The position numbers and the translations under genes were made by a program. A DNA stretch of 38,487 nt from Ignavibacteriales bacterium CG18_big_fil_WC_8_21_14_2_50_31_20 (GTDB lineage: Bacteria > Bacteroidota > Ignavibacteria > Ignavibacteriales > Melioribacteraceae): contig PCUD01000096.1 of assembly GCA_002786785.1 (NCBI GenBank), forward strand, positions 416-38,902. Reading direction: 5' to 3'. The notes under the pieces were generated by a model. The model worked only from the letters and a program-made list of their open reading frames with translations, ran no database searches and had not been told where the DNA came from. Below are positions 1 to 7,684 of this stretch, piece by piece; position 1 is the first letter of the stretch, and every line of letters begins with the position of its first letter.

Positions 1-145
1 AAAATTTGAGTGGCAATATATGTTTTAAGTTAATAAAATGCAGTTTCTTCTTTCTTATTTATATTTTGAGATTTGAATGAAAATGGTAAAATTCAAAAAA
101 TCCACTAATCAGATTAAAACTTCTGATATTTGGCAATTTGTTTTT

Positions 146-153
146 TAACTTTG
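146..153 (+). promoter_or_regulatory. possible -7 promoter element upstream of the Rrf2 gene
   Basis: TAACTTTG matches the Bacteroidota -7 consensus TAnnTTTG and lies 30 bases before the Rrf2 start. No well-spaced -33 TTTG is evident, and the motif is common by chance in DNA this AT-rich, so this is weak. The rest of 1-183 shows no gene. Confidence 0.25.
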
Positions 154-183
154 GAAAGCAAATTAATATCTAAAGGAATATAA

Positions 184-615
184 ATGACAGTATTGTTTTC
201 AAAAAAATGTGAAATTGGATTACAGGCAGTTCTGTATTTATCCACTGAAGAAGATGGCGTGCTATTTAATGCTTTGCAAGTTTCCGAAAAGGTAAAACAA
301 CCAAAAGAATTTGTGTCAAAAGTGCTGCAAATACTAACTACTTCAGGAATTATTGGTTCAAAAAAGGGAAAGAATGGAGGCTTTTTTCTTGCAAAATCTG
401 CCACTGAAATTAGGTTAATTGAAATTGTTGAAGCAATTGATGGAATGGAAGTTTTTGAAAAATGTGTACTCGGATTTCCGGAATGTGGCGACACACATCC
501 TTGTCCAGTTCATATGCAGTGGGGCAAACTAAGAGATGATGCGTATAATATGTTAAAGGAAGAAACTTTGCATGATTTTAAAATGAAAACATTCGATAAA
601 CTAGCCACACTTTAA
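184..615 (+). CDS. Rrf2-family transcriptional regulator, probable Fe-S sensor
   Basis: A 143-residue winged-helix regulator of the Rrf2 family (NsrR/IscR/RsrR relatives), which bind DNA as dimers and sense NO, oxidants or Fe-S status through a [2Fe-2S] or [4Fe-4S] cluster. The helix-turn-helix and wing occupy about residues 8-75, including the family-typical GSKKGKNGGFFLAK wing. Three cysteines, C94, C101 and C107, sit in the family's cluster-binding loop with C-X6-C-X5-C spacing; C9 is an extra cysteine. The start is supported by AAAGGA at 172-177, six bases before the ATG. It lies 95 bases upstream of the polyferredoxin/HAO-type genes on the same strand, so control of that operon is a reasonable inference. 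The exact signal (NO or redox) cannot be read from the sequence. Family assignment is firm. Confidence 0.93.
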   Translation: MTVLFSKKCEIGLQAVLYLSTEEDGVLFNALQVSEKVKQPKEFVSKVLQILTTSGIIGSKKGKNGGFFLAKSATEIRLIEIVEAIDGMEVFEKCVLGFPECGDTHPCPVHMQWGKLRDDAYNMLKEETLHDFKMKTFDKLATL

Positions 616-663
616 AAATCATTTAATTATTATAAACTTTTCGCTTGCTAAAAGGTAATAATA

Positions 664-691
664 TTGCCATTTTTATAATCGGAATTATAAT
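664..691 (+). promoter_or_regulatory. possible sigma70-like promoter for the polyferredoxin-HAO operon
   Basis: TTGCCA at 664-669 and TATAAT at 686-691 are separated by 16 bases and lie 20 bases before the polyferredoxin start at 711. The -10 sits inside a perfect palindrome at 682-693. Plausible by motif and position, not proven. Confidence 0.4.
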
Positions 692-693
692 TC
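682..693. promoter_or_regulatory. 12-bp perfect palindrome, candidate Rrf2 operator
   Basis: GAATTATAATTC is its own reverse complement and overlaps the candidate -10 hexamer in the 95-base gap between the Rrf2 gene and the polyferredoxin gene. A dimeric repressor bound here would block the promoter. AT-rich palindromes also arise by chance, so the operator role is an inference. Confidence 0.35.
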
Positions 694-710
694 TTATTAA
701 AGACTGAAGT

Positions 711-1742
711 ATGAAAAAAAATAAATTAAATAGCACACAAAATTCTCGATTCTACATACAAACTTTTTTTACAGCCTTAACAATTTGGATTGGAGTTGAG
801 TTTTACTTTTTCATTGGTTGGCTTGAATCTGCAGGAGTTTCTGAGTTTTCTACCCGCCCACCTGGAGTTGAAGCATTTCTTCCAATTAGTTCGTTAATGA
901 GTCTTTTACTTTTTTTCAAGACTGGCGAAATTCACCCAGTTCATCCTGCCGGTTTATTTATTTTTATAGCAATTATAGCCGTTTCATTTATTTTTGGAAA
1001 ATCATTCTGCAGTTGGATTTGTCCTATTGGTTATATTTCAGAAATGATTGGAGATTTTGGTGAAAAAATTCAAAAAAAAATCTTTGGTAGAAAATTAGTT
1101 TTGCCCAAATATTTGGATTACCCACTTCGCTCGCTTAAATATTTGATTTTGCTGTTTTTTGTCTATGCAATTATGGGTATGACTGCAATTTCTCTTAGCG
1201 GTTTTTTGGATGCTCCATATAACATAATGTCAGATGTAAAAATGTACTATTTCTTTGCCAACATTAGTCAATTTGCCTTAATAGTTGTTGCTTCTCTTTT
1301 TATTTTATCAATTATAATTAGAAATTTTTGGTGCCGATATTTGTGCCCTTATGGTGCATTACTCGGATTGTTTTCACTTATTAGCTTTAATAAAATTAAA
1401 CGAAATAAAGATACTTGTACAGATTGTGGACATTGCTCAGTTGTTTGTCCATCAAATATTAAAGTTCATAAAGTAAAAACAGTAATTTCTGATGAATGTG
1501 TTTCCTGCTTAAAGTGCATCGATTCTTGTCCAATTCCAAATACTCTTGATTTAAGAACAAGTCTTGGAAAAAAGAAATTTGATAAAAAATACGTAGGGGT
1601 TGCAATACTTGTTATTTACTTTACAATTCTTGGAATTGGATTAGTTACTAACAATTGGCATAATAATATATCAAAAGAAAAATATTTGGAATTATATCCT
1701 AATATAAATTCGTTTGATCACTTAAAAGGAAGTGGGTTTTAA
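711..1742 (+). CDS. NapH-like membrane 4Fe-4S polyferredoxin
   Basis: A 343-residue membrane protein of the NapH/NosR/CcoG-like family, in which transmembrane helices carry CX3CP motifs and a cytoplasmic ferredoxin domain carries two [4Fe-4S] clusters. Helices are visible near 15-38, 80-98, 140-165, 185-205 and 295-313. The CX3CP motifs are C100-C104 and C208-C212. The ferredoxin cysteines are C236, C239, C242, C246P and C263, C266, C269, C273P. NapH-type proteins pass electrons from quinol to periplasmic reductases, and accessory forms accompany NapC-type cytochromes. Here it precedes an octaheme HAO-family cytochrome and a NapC-like cytochrome, so a role in the same electron path is likely. 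The C-terminal helix and the roughly 30-residue tail after it go beyond a minimal NapH. Exact partner and direction are unknown. Confidence 0.88.
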   Translation: MKKNKLNSTQNSRFYIQTFFTALTIWIGVEFYFFIGWLESAGVSEFSTRPPGVEAFLPISSLMSLLLFFKTGEIHPVHPAGLFIFIAIIAVSFIFGKSFCSWICPIGYISEMIGDFGEKIQKKIFGRKLVLPKYLDYPLRSLKYLILLFFVYAIMGMTAISLSGFLDAPYNIMSDVKMYYFFANISQFALIVVASLFILSIIIRNFWCRYLCPYGALLGLFSLISFNKIKRNKDTCTDCGHCSVVCPSNIKVHKVKTVISDECVSCLKCIDSCPIPNTLDLRTSLGKKKFDKKYVGVAILVIYFTILGIGLVTNNWHNNISKEKYLELYPNINSFDHLKGSGF

Positions 1743-1753
1743 TTTTTTAAAAT

Positions 1754-1785
1754 AAATATGTTTTTTTTAAGCGAAAAACATATTT
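1754..1785 (+). repeat. AT-rich hairpin after the polyferredoxin gene
   Basis: A 12-bp inverted repeat (1754-1765 with 1774-1785, 8-base loop) lies 12 bases past the polyferredoxin stop. It could be a weak terminator or an mRNA processing or stability element separating the polyferredoxin from the HAO gene. There is no clean T-run after it. Confidence 0.4.
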
Positions 1786-1792
1786 TACTAAT

Positions 1793-1817
1793 TGATAAGA
1801 AATTTTAAAATTTATCA
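1793..1817. repeat. imperfect palindrome upstream of the octaheme cytochrome gene
   Basis: TGATAA followed by AT-rich sequence and ending TTTATCA forms 11-base arms interrupted by a two-base GA insertion. It lies about 90 bases upstream of the HAO-family gene and could be a regulator site; nothing identifies the regulator. Confidence 0.25.
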
Positions 1818-1904
1818 TTAGTTTGTCTCTGATTAGAATTAAACATTTGAATATAAATAAATATTTAATACTGCTTTATTTAATAATAGTTTAGGAGACT
1901 CTAA

Positions 1905-3242
1905 ATGAAAAAAATCAATTTACTTTTGTTCATCTTTATTCTAATTGGAATGTTTGGAACATTCTCTGCAAAAAATTATGATGCTAAAGTCGCCGGCAAA
2001 TGTATGACGTGCCACAAGGAAAAAAGTCCAGGGATTTACAAGCAATGGCAAAAATCGAAGCATGCGGAACATAATGTTACTTGTTTAACTTGCCATGCTG
2101 CGGAAAGTGGTGATAAAGATGCTTTTGAACATGAAGGGGCTTTAATTGCAACATTGGTTACACCAAAAGATTGTGGAGCTTGTCACACTAGAGAAGCCGA
2201 TGAAGTTAACAATTCTTACCATGCAACTGCAGGTCATATACTGCAATCTCAAGATGCATATTTAGCTTACGTTGGCGGAGGTACGCCTGCAGTAGTTGCT
2301 GGCTGTGAAAGTTGTCATGGCGGAGTAATGTTAATTGATGAAAAATCTCCTAATAAACTTTCATCTTTAAGCTGGCCAAATAGTGGCATCGGAAGAATTA
2401 ATCCAGATGGTTCTTTGGGTTCATGTACCGCGTGCCATACACGACATGCATTTTCTAAAGCTCAAGCGAGAAAACCAGAGGCATGTTCAAAATGTCATTT
2501 AGGTCCAGACCATCCACAAAAAGAAATTTATGAAGAAAGCAAACATGGAAACGCATACTATACTCATCTAGATGAAATGAATATTAAATCAGATTCGTGG
2601 GTTGTAGGAGTTGATTATTACGAAGCACCAACATGTGCAACATGTCATATGTCAGCAACTTCAAAACAAAAATTGACTCATGATGTTGGCAATAGAATTT
2701 CATGGACCTTGCGACCACCAGTTTCAAAGTATAAAGATAATCACGAACAAAAACGAAAAAACATGAAAGATGTATGTGCAGCATGCCATACTGAACGGTT
2801 CATGGATGGACACTTTGTGCAATTTGATGCTTTAGTAAATTTATATAATGAGAAATTTGCGAAGCCAGCAACAGCAATTATGAAAATTATTAACGATAAG
2901 AAATTAGTACATAATAAAGCCAATTTTGCAAATGATATCGATTGGATTTACTGGGAGCTTTGGCATCACGAAGGAAGAAGAGCCCGCCATGGTGCAGCAA
3001 TGATGGGCCCAGATTATACATGGTGGCATGGTATTTATGATGTTATTCATAGTTTTTATTTCAAATTTATTCCAGCAGCTAAAGAATTTAACGATAAAGA
3101 TGTTAATACTGCTATTGATAAATTGTTGAAAAATGACCCAATGCATCAATGGTTTTTAACTAAATCAACTGCGGAATTAAAAGAATCAATAAAAAATGGT
3201 GAAATGGCAAAAATATATTCCAAACTATTTGACCAAAAGTAA
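1905..3242 (+). CDS. octaheme cytochrome c, hydroxylamine oxidoreductase (HAO) family
   Basis: A 445-residue exported cytochrome with an N-terminal signal peptide (about 1-22) and exactly eight CXXCH heme sites with first cysteines at 33, 60, 90, 134, 174, 194, 244 and 291. Eight sites followed by a long heme-free helical C-terminal region (about 296-445) is the HAO layout. HAO relatives oxidise hydroxylamine or hydrazine, or in the reverse, Campylobacter-type branch reduce nitrite or hydroxylamine to ammonium. It is shorter than nitrifier HAO (about 570) and lacks a C-terminal membrane anchor. A conserved-looking block GPDYTWWHG (Y371) might hold the cross-linking tyrosine of oxidative HAOs, but alignment is needed. 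The start is supported by AGGAGA at 1893-1898. The next gene, a NapC-like cytochrome, begins 10 bases later, as in haoA-haoC pairs, which favours a reductive role. Family sure, direction unsure. Confidence 0.88.
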   Translation: MKKINLLLFIFILIGMFGTFSAKNYDAKVAGKCMTCHKEKSPGIYKQWQKSKHAEHNVTCLTCHAAESGDKDAFEHEGALIATLVTPKDCGACHTREADEVNNSYHATAGHILQSQDAYLAYVGGGTPAVVAGCESCHGGVMLIDEKSPNKLSSLSWPNSGIGRINPDGSLGSCTACHTRHAFSKAQARKPEACSKCHLGPDHPQKEIYEESKHGNAYYTHLDEMNIKSDSWVVGVDYYEAPTCATCHMSATSKQKLTHDVGNRISWTLRPPVSKYKDNHEQKRKNMKDVCAACHTERFMDGHFVQFDALVNLYNEKFAKPATAIMKIINDKKLVHNKANFANDIDWIYWELWHHEGRRARHGAAMMGPDYTWWHGIYDVIHSFYFKFIPAAKEFNDKDVNTAIDKLLKNDPMHQWFLTKSTAELKESIKNGEMAKIYSKLFDQK

Positions 3243-3252
3243 GGATGAAGCA

Positions 3253-4746
3253 ATGAAGAAGAAATATCTTAATTTCATTCGTGGTGTTTCTATAAATAAA
3301 ATTGGATTTACTGGGGTGGTGCTTACTACATCATCCTTTGTTGCCATGATTTTTCTTGAACTATTGCGCATTGCCGGGGTTTTAACTAATGCTTACATTG
3401 GCTTAATAACTTATCTGTTGCTTCCTACCTTGTTTGTAATTGGACTAGTTTTCATTCCATTTGGATGGTTTAAATATAAAAAGGAAAGTGGCAAAACTGC
3501 AAAAGAATTGCTTGATAGACAGTTTACTGTTGAAGAATTAGAAAAGAATAAACTTGGCTCAACTCTAACCAGAACGGTTTTAATTTTTACATTGGTTAAC
3601 GTTCTATTTCTATCCATTGCAAGTATGCGTATGCTTCAATTCATGGATGAACCAGTTTTCTGTGGAACTGCTTGTCATTCAGTAATGGGCCCAGAATGGG
3701 CAACTTATCAGGTTTCACCACATTCACGAGTTGCGTGTGTAAGTTGTCACGTTGGCGAAGGAGTGGGTGCCTTAATAGATTCAAAACTTAATGGAACTTG
3801 GCAAATGATTTCAGTTACTTTTAATTTGCTCGAAAGACCAATTCCAACGCCAGTTCACCAATTACGACCTTCTCGCGAAACTTGTGAAAAATGTCATTGG
3901 CCTGAAAAATTTTATGGTTCAAAAATTAAATCAATTGTTCATTATAGTACAGATGAAATTTCAAGTCCTAAATATACAACTCTTGTTCTAAAAATTGATT
4001 CAGGAGAAGAGGTTGGAAAATCAGGTATTCATTGGCATATAGGTAAATCAAACCAAATTAGATATGCCTCAATTGAGGATGAACGTGAAGAGATGCTTTG
4101 GGTTGAAGTATTAAAAAATAATGGAACAGTTAAGCGTTTCATCAATAAAAAACATACTGATATTGAATACAATTATAAAGATGTAAGAATAATGGATTGT
4201 GTTGATTGCCATAATCGCGCGACACACATTTATGAAGATCCTATTGACGCTGTTGATAAACGAATTAGAAAAGGTTTAATTGATCACTCACTTCCATTCG
4301 TAAAACGAGAAGCTGTTGGAGCAATAATCAGTAGTTTTACTACTGCCGATTTAGCAAACCAAATAATTCAAAATCATATTCTAAGTTTCTACCGAGAAAA
4401 TTATCCCAATTTACTTGGCACAAAAGGTGAAAGTATTGATAAAGCAATTTCTACTTTACAAAATGTTTACAATACTAATATCCATTATGGAATGAATGTT
4501 GACTGGGGAGTTTATCCAAATTTTCTTGGTCATAAAAATGGAAGTGGTTGTTTCCGTTGTCATAATAAAGATTTGGTTGATGAAATTAGTACACCGATAA
4601 AAAGTGATTGCACCATGTGTCACTCAATACTTGCAAATGATTCGCCACAACCATTTACATATTTAAAAAATGCAACTAATGAAAATCGCGATTCAGCAAT
4701 GCATGTATATCTAAAAAATGAATTTCTTGAATACTCAATTAAATAA
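3253..4746 (+). CDS. membrane NapC/ImcH-like hexaheme cytochrome c
   Basis: A 497-residue inner-membrane cytochrome likely to oxidise menaquinol and feed the preceding HAO-family enzyme. About three hydrophobic segments (17-43, 47-72, 106-126) precede the heme domain. The first heme site is CX3CH (C137-GTA-C141-H142), followed by standard CXXCH at C162, C211, C316, C433 and C453. The CX3CH site followed by SVMGPE resembles ImcH of Geobacter and other long NapC/NirT-type quinol dehydrogenases. Ordinary NapC/NrfH have four hemes and about 200 residues, so this is a long form. I chose ATG 3253 because AAGGA lies at 3241-3245 with seven-base spacing; an upstream in-frame start at 3196 would overlap the HAO gene by 47 bases and add a poor N-terminus. 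Role in quinol oxidation is inferred from family and gene pair. Confidence 0.85.
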   Translation: MKKKYLNFIRGVSINKIGFTGVVLTTSSFVAMIFLELLRIAGVLTNAYIGLITYLLLPTLFVIGLVFIPFGWFKYKKESGKTAKELLDRQFTVEELEKNKLGSTLTRTVLIFTLVNVLFLSIASMRMLQFMDEPVFCGTACHSVMGPEWATYQVSPHSRVACVSCHVGEGVGALIDSKLNGTWQMISVTFNLLERPIPTPVHQLRPSRETCEKCHWPEKFYGSKIKSIVHYSTDEISSPKYTTLVLKIDSGEEVGKSGIHWHIGKSNQIRYASIEDEREEMLWVEVLKNNGTVKRFINKKHTDIEYNYKDVRIMDCVDCHNRATHIYEDPIDAVDKRIRKGLIDHSLPFVKREAVGAIISSFTTADLANQIIQNHILSFYRENYPNLLGTKGESIDKAISTLQNVYNTNIHYGMNVDWGVYPNFLGHKNGSGCFRCHNKDLVDEISTPIKSDCTMCHSILANDSPQPFTYLKNATNENRDSAMHVYLKNEFLEYSIK

Positions 4747-4751
4747 GTTTT

Positions 4752-4788
4752 AGAGGTCACTCAGTCTAAATAAAATAGAGTGACCTCT
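4752..4788. terminator. bidirectional terminator between converging cytochrome operons
   Basis: AGAGGTCACTC at 4752-4762 is perfectly complementary to GAGTGACCTCT at 4778-4788, giving an 11-bp stem with a 15-base loop in the 49-base gap between two converging genes. TTTTAG on the left and CTAAAA on the right extend partial symmetry outward. T-runs are short, but position and stem fit a shared terminator. Confidence 0.7.
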
Positions 4789-4795
4789 TCTAAAA

Positions 4796-5104
4796 TTAAA
4801 TCAAATTTACATACTCAAGAACTGGAACATCAAAACCTTCAAATTCAGGAACAACAACTTGTAAATCTATAAATTTATCAATTTGTTTTTGGTAATAGCC
4901 AGTTCGCTGATTGGCAACTGCTGCTTCCATATTTTCCCAAATTGTTGTTGAAATAAACTTACCAGCATTTTTATTTACAAAAAAGGATGCACCAATAAAT
5001 CCTTTTTGCTGTTTGGCTTCTGGAAGAATGCTGTTCTCATATATATCAATCGCTTCTTTACGTTTATCCAATTTTAGATGAAAGGTTGTAACTCGTGCGT
5101 ACAT
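4796..5104 (-). CDS. ABM-fold (antibiotic biosynthesis monooxygenase-like) small protein
   Basis: A 102-residue protein with the pattern of the dimeric alpha+beta ABM fold: an N-terminal strand (YARVTTFHLK), a helix with KRKEAIDIYENSILPEA, a GFIGASFFVN strand, an ISTTIWEN strand and a helix with GYYQKQIDKF. Members include monooxygenases, heme-degrading IsdG proteins and many proteins of unknown role. The catalytic His of IsdG is not evident here, so heme degradation is not supported. I chose the ATG at 5104 because GGAG lies at 5114-5111 on the minus strand with six-base spacing; an upstream TTG at 5116 would destroy that arrangement. It follows the 16-heme cytochrome gene by 60 bases on the same strand and may be cotranscribed. 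Specific function unknown. Confidence 0.7.
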   Translation of the reverse strand: MYARVTTFHLKLDKRKEAIDIYENSILPEAKQQKGFIGASFFVNKNAGKFISTTIWENMEAAVANQRTGYYQKQIDKFIDLQVVVPEFEGFDVPVLEYVNLI

Positions 5105-5164
5105 ATTTTTCTCCAAGTAAATAATTCAAAAATTTTGCATTAAATTTTAACATAAACCAAAAAG

Positions 5165-7567
5165 TTATTCATTATTTTTGGTTGAAGTCATTGAATCAAA
5201 CCAAACAAAAAGTTCAGGATCATTATTTAGTTCGTTTTGCAACACTTCGTCAGGATCAGAACCATTTTTTTCAACAGTATCTAAGAAAAGTTGCATAAAA
5301 TTACTAAGTTTTCTCCTTTCAATATTGTTAATTTTATAATTGTTCCATTCTAAAAGCAATTTTCTAAAATGATTTTCGTGATGCTCTCTGTAATGACCAA
5401 TTGACATTTTTCCATCAACCCAAGTAAAGCTCATTGGATATTCTTTTGGATGAATAATTACGAAAAACCAGTGCCAAACTAAAATTGCAAGGGTTGCTAA
5501 AATAGCTTCGTAAAAGTGAATAATTTCAGCTACTTTTATTAACCAAATTGGAGTCCAAGTATCAACAATTGTTGGAAACCAAAGAACTAATCCCGTTAAT
5601 CCCATTACAAAAGTACCCCAAATTAATGCCCAATATTCTGCTTTTTCTGCATAATCATATTGGTTAAAATGTGGATGTTTTTTCTTGAAATGTAAATAGT
5701 ATAAAATGTTGTCTATGGCATCACGTAAATCTCTAAAAGTAGGAATCATTTCAAATAATACGTTTCTACCACGCGCAGTAAAAATTAAATAAAACAAATG
5801 ATAAAAACTAAGAACTGTCATTATAACAGCCGCAACTCTATGAGTTATTGAGCGAACAGCTTCTGTCATCCCAAGAGTAAGTAAACCTTCTGACCAAAAA
5901 CTATTTGGATATTTTAAAGCAAATCCAGTAATTGCAAGTATGATAAACGAAGTTAATAAAAGAAAATGTTGAATAACTTCATTTTGAGTGAAACGAGGAA
6001 CTGTAATAACGTTTTTATCTTTCCGTCTTTTTCGTCGTATTTCAAACAAGAAAATTATAAGATTGTGAATAGCCATTCCACCAATCACGGTTATAATTAG
6101 CCAAAAATAAATTTCTTTTACAAGATCTTCAATTTGTTTTGCTTCCGCTGATTCAGTTTCGTGTGAATAGCTAATTGAAAAAACTTCTGTTGCATTTTCA
6201 TGACATTTACGACACGTTTGTGTAACATTTGCTTTATTGATAGTTGCATTTGGGTCGCTACTCTGCAAAATACTGTGAACTCCGTGACAATCAATACACA
6301 ATGCAGCATTACTTCCACCACGATATGCTGCAAGTCCGTGATAGCTATTTAAGTATTGTTCAACTTCTTTGCCTTCAGCACCAAATTTTTGATTCATTCG
6401 TGCATCATTATGACAGCTAATGCAAGTTTTATCTTGCATTTTTAAGCGATAAGCTTTTTTGTCTGAAACAGTAATATCTTCAATATTATGTTCACTATGG
6501 CAATCGTTACAAACTGGAGCATCTTTTATGCCTTTCTTTGCTCTAATCCAATGTATTGAATTTTTGTATTCCTCAACAATTTCACTATGGCATTTCCCAC
6601 ATGTAGTTGGAACGTTAATTGGTGAAATTTGAGAATTTTCTTGAACTCTATCTTTAATTGTATGAAAACCATGACAAGAAGTACAGTTAGCTGCTTCTTT
6701 ATTTCCACTCATAACTAATTTGCCATGTACAGATTGCGAATACATTTTGCCAGGTAATTTTAAACTCATATGAAATTTCTCTTCAAAGGCAGGGTCGTCA
6801 TGGCAAGTTCCGCAAGTGGTTCCAATATTTTTAGTATTAATCATACTCAATGAATCTGAAGAAGGTAAAATTTGATGCGAACCATGACAGTTCCAGCACA
6901 TAGCAGCATCTTCCTCGCCACCAGCTAATGCTAATCCATGAACACTTTCGGCATGCAATTTAGCTACATTATTATGGCAAGAATAACAGTTGGCTTTTTC
7001 TCTTTTATGCAAACCGTCTTGATGTTTTTCAATATTATTAGCAACATATCCGTGACAATCTACACACGCCAATCCATTATGTACAGAAGTACTAAGAATT
7101 GGTTTATAATCATCTATTTCATGGCATTCAGCACAAGTTGTTTCACCACTAGAATTTGAATGATAACTAGATGTTAAAACAACTCTTCCATTTGTGTGGC
7201 ATTTACCACAATATTCTTTTGTGGGGTTTTTGAATTTTGATGGAGCAATAATTGTATGATTTCCATGACAAGAAACGCAATTTGGATTTCCTTTTTTAAT
7301 TCCAATTTTACTATGAATATCATTTTTAACAGATGATTCATAATCTTCATGGCAATCCAGACAATTTACTTTTTTTACTCCTGTGTCGGCATGATTTTCA
7401 TCCTCAACATCCGAATGGCAGTCAGCACAACCGATTGCATCTAAATGAACGCCAACAATCTTGGTTTCGTGGCAATCAGAACAGTCAAAATCTTGAGCTT
7501 GGGTAAAATTAAAGGTTAATAAAAGAAAAAAAACAAATATTTTAGGACTGGTTAATATTTTTTGCAT
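5165..7567 (-). CDS. 16-heme cytochrome c fused to a diheme-type cytochrome b domain (CbcL-like)
   Basis: An 800-residue protein with a signal peptide (about 1-24, cleavage near AQ-D) and a periplasmic region containing sixteen CXXCH sites, first cysteines at 29, 47, 69, 97, 120, 145, 168, 194, 224, 252, 295, 323, 353, 382, 424 and 452. It continues into a membrane domain (about 487-710) with five probable helices near 487-509, 533-551, 573-597, 645-664 and 682-705. Candidate b-heme histidines include H534, H576, H590, H684 and H699. This is the FdnI/HydC-type cytochrome b fold, which takes electrons from menaquinol. The same c-then-b fusion is known in Geobacter CbcL, which has about nine c hemes and serves extracellular metal respiration; this one is much larger. 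A charged tail (711-800) is probably cytoplasmic. GAGG precedes the start. Domain content is sure; substrate unknown. Confidence 0.88.
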   Translation of the reverse strand: MQKILTSPKIFVFFLLLTFNFTQAQDFDCSDCHETKIVGVHLDAIGCADCHSDVEDENHADTGVKKVNCLDCHEDYESSVKNDIHSKIGIKKGNPNCVSCHGNHTIIAPSKFKNPTKEYCGKCHTNGRVVLTSSYHSNSSGETTCAECHEIDDYKPILSTSVHNGLACVDCHGYVANNIEKHQDGLHKREKANCYSCHNNVAKLHAESVHGLALAGGEEDAAMCWNCHGSHQILPSSDSLSMINTKNIGTTCGTCHDDPAFEEKFHMSLKLPGKMYSQSVHGKLVMSGNKEAANCTSCHGFHTIKDRVQENSQISPINVPTTCGKCHSEIVEEYKNSIHWIRAKKGIKDAPVCNDCHSEHNIEDITVSDKKAYRLKMQDKTCISCHNDARMNQKFGAEGKEVEQYLNSYHGLAAYRGGSNAALCIDCHGVHSILQSSDPNATINKANVTQTCRKCHENATEVFSISYSHETESAEAKQIEDLVKEIYFWLIITVIGGMAIHNLIIFLFEIRRKRRKDKNVITVPRFTQNEVIQHFLLLTSFIILAITGFALKYPNSFWSEGLLTLGMTEAVRSITHRVAAVIMTVLSFYHLFYLIFTARGRNVLFEMIPTFRDLRDAIDNILYYLHFKKKHPHFNQYDYAEKAEYWALIWGTFVMGLTGLVLWFPTIVDTWTPIWLIKVAEIIHFYEAILATLAILVWHWFFVIIHPKEYPMSFTWVDGKMSIGHYREHHENHFRKLLLEWNNYKINNIERRKLSNFMQLFLDTVEKNGSDPDEVLQNELNNDPELFVWFDSMTSTKNNE

Positions 7568-7684
7568 ATTTTTGAATTCCTCAGAACTATCAGTTAAATA
7601 AGTGAAAACTTTATGTTTTAGTAAAAAATACTTTTAGTTTATTAGATGAAAAAAAACAATAAATGGATTATAAAAACAATTACA

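Noticed and set aside
114-494. Antisense frame opposite the Rrf2 gene
   Set aside because: The plus-strand frame has a clear Rrf2 domain with the Fe-S cysteines; the antisense product has no pattern.
3196-3252. Upstream in-frame ATG extending the NapC/ImcH-like protein by 19 residues
   Set aside because: It lies inside the HAO gene, has no ribosome site, and ATG 3253 has AAGGA at ideal spacing.
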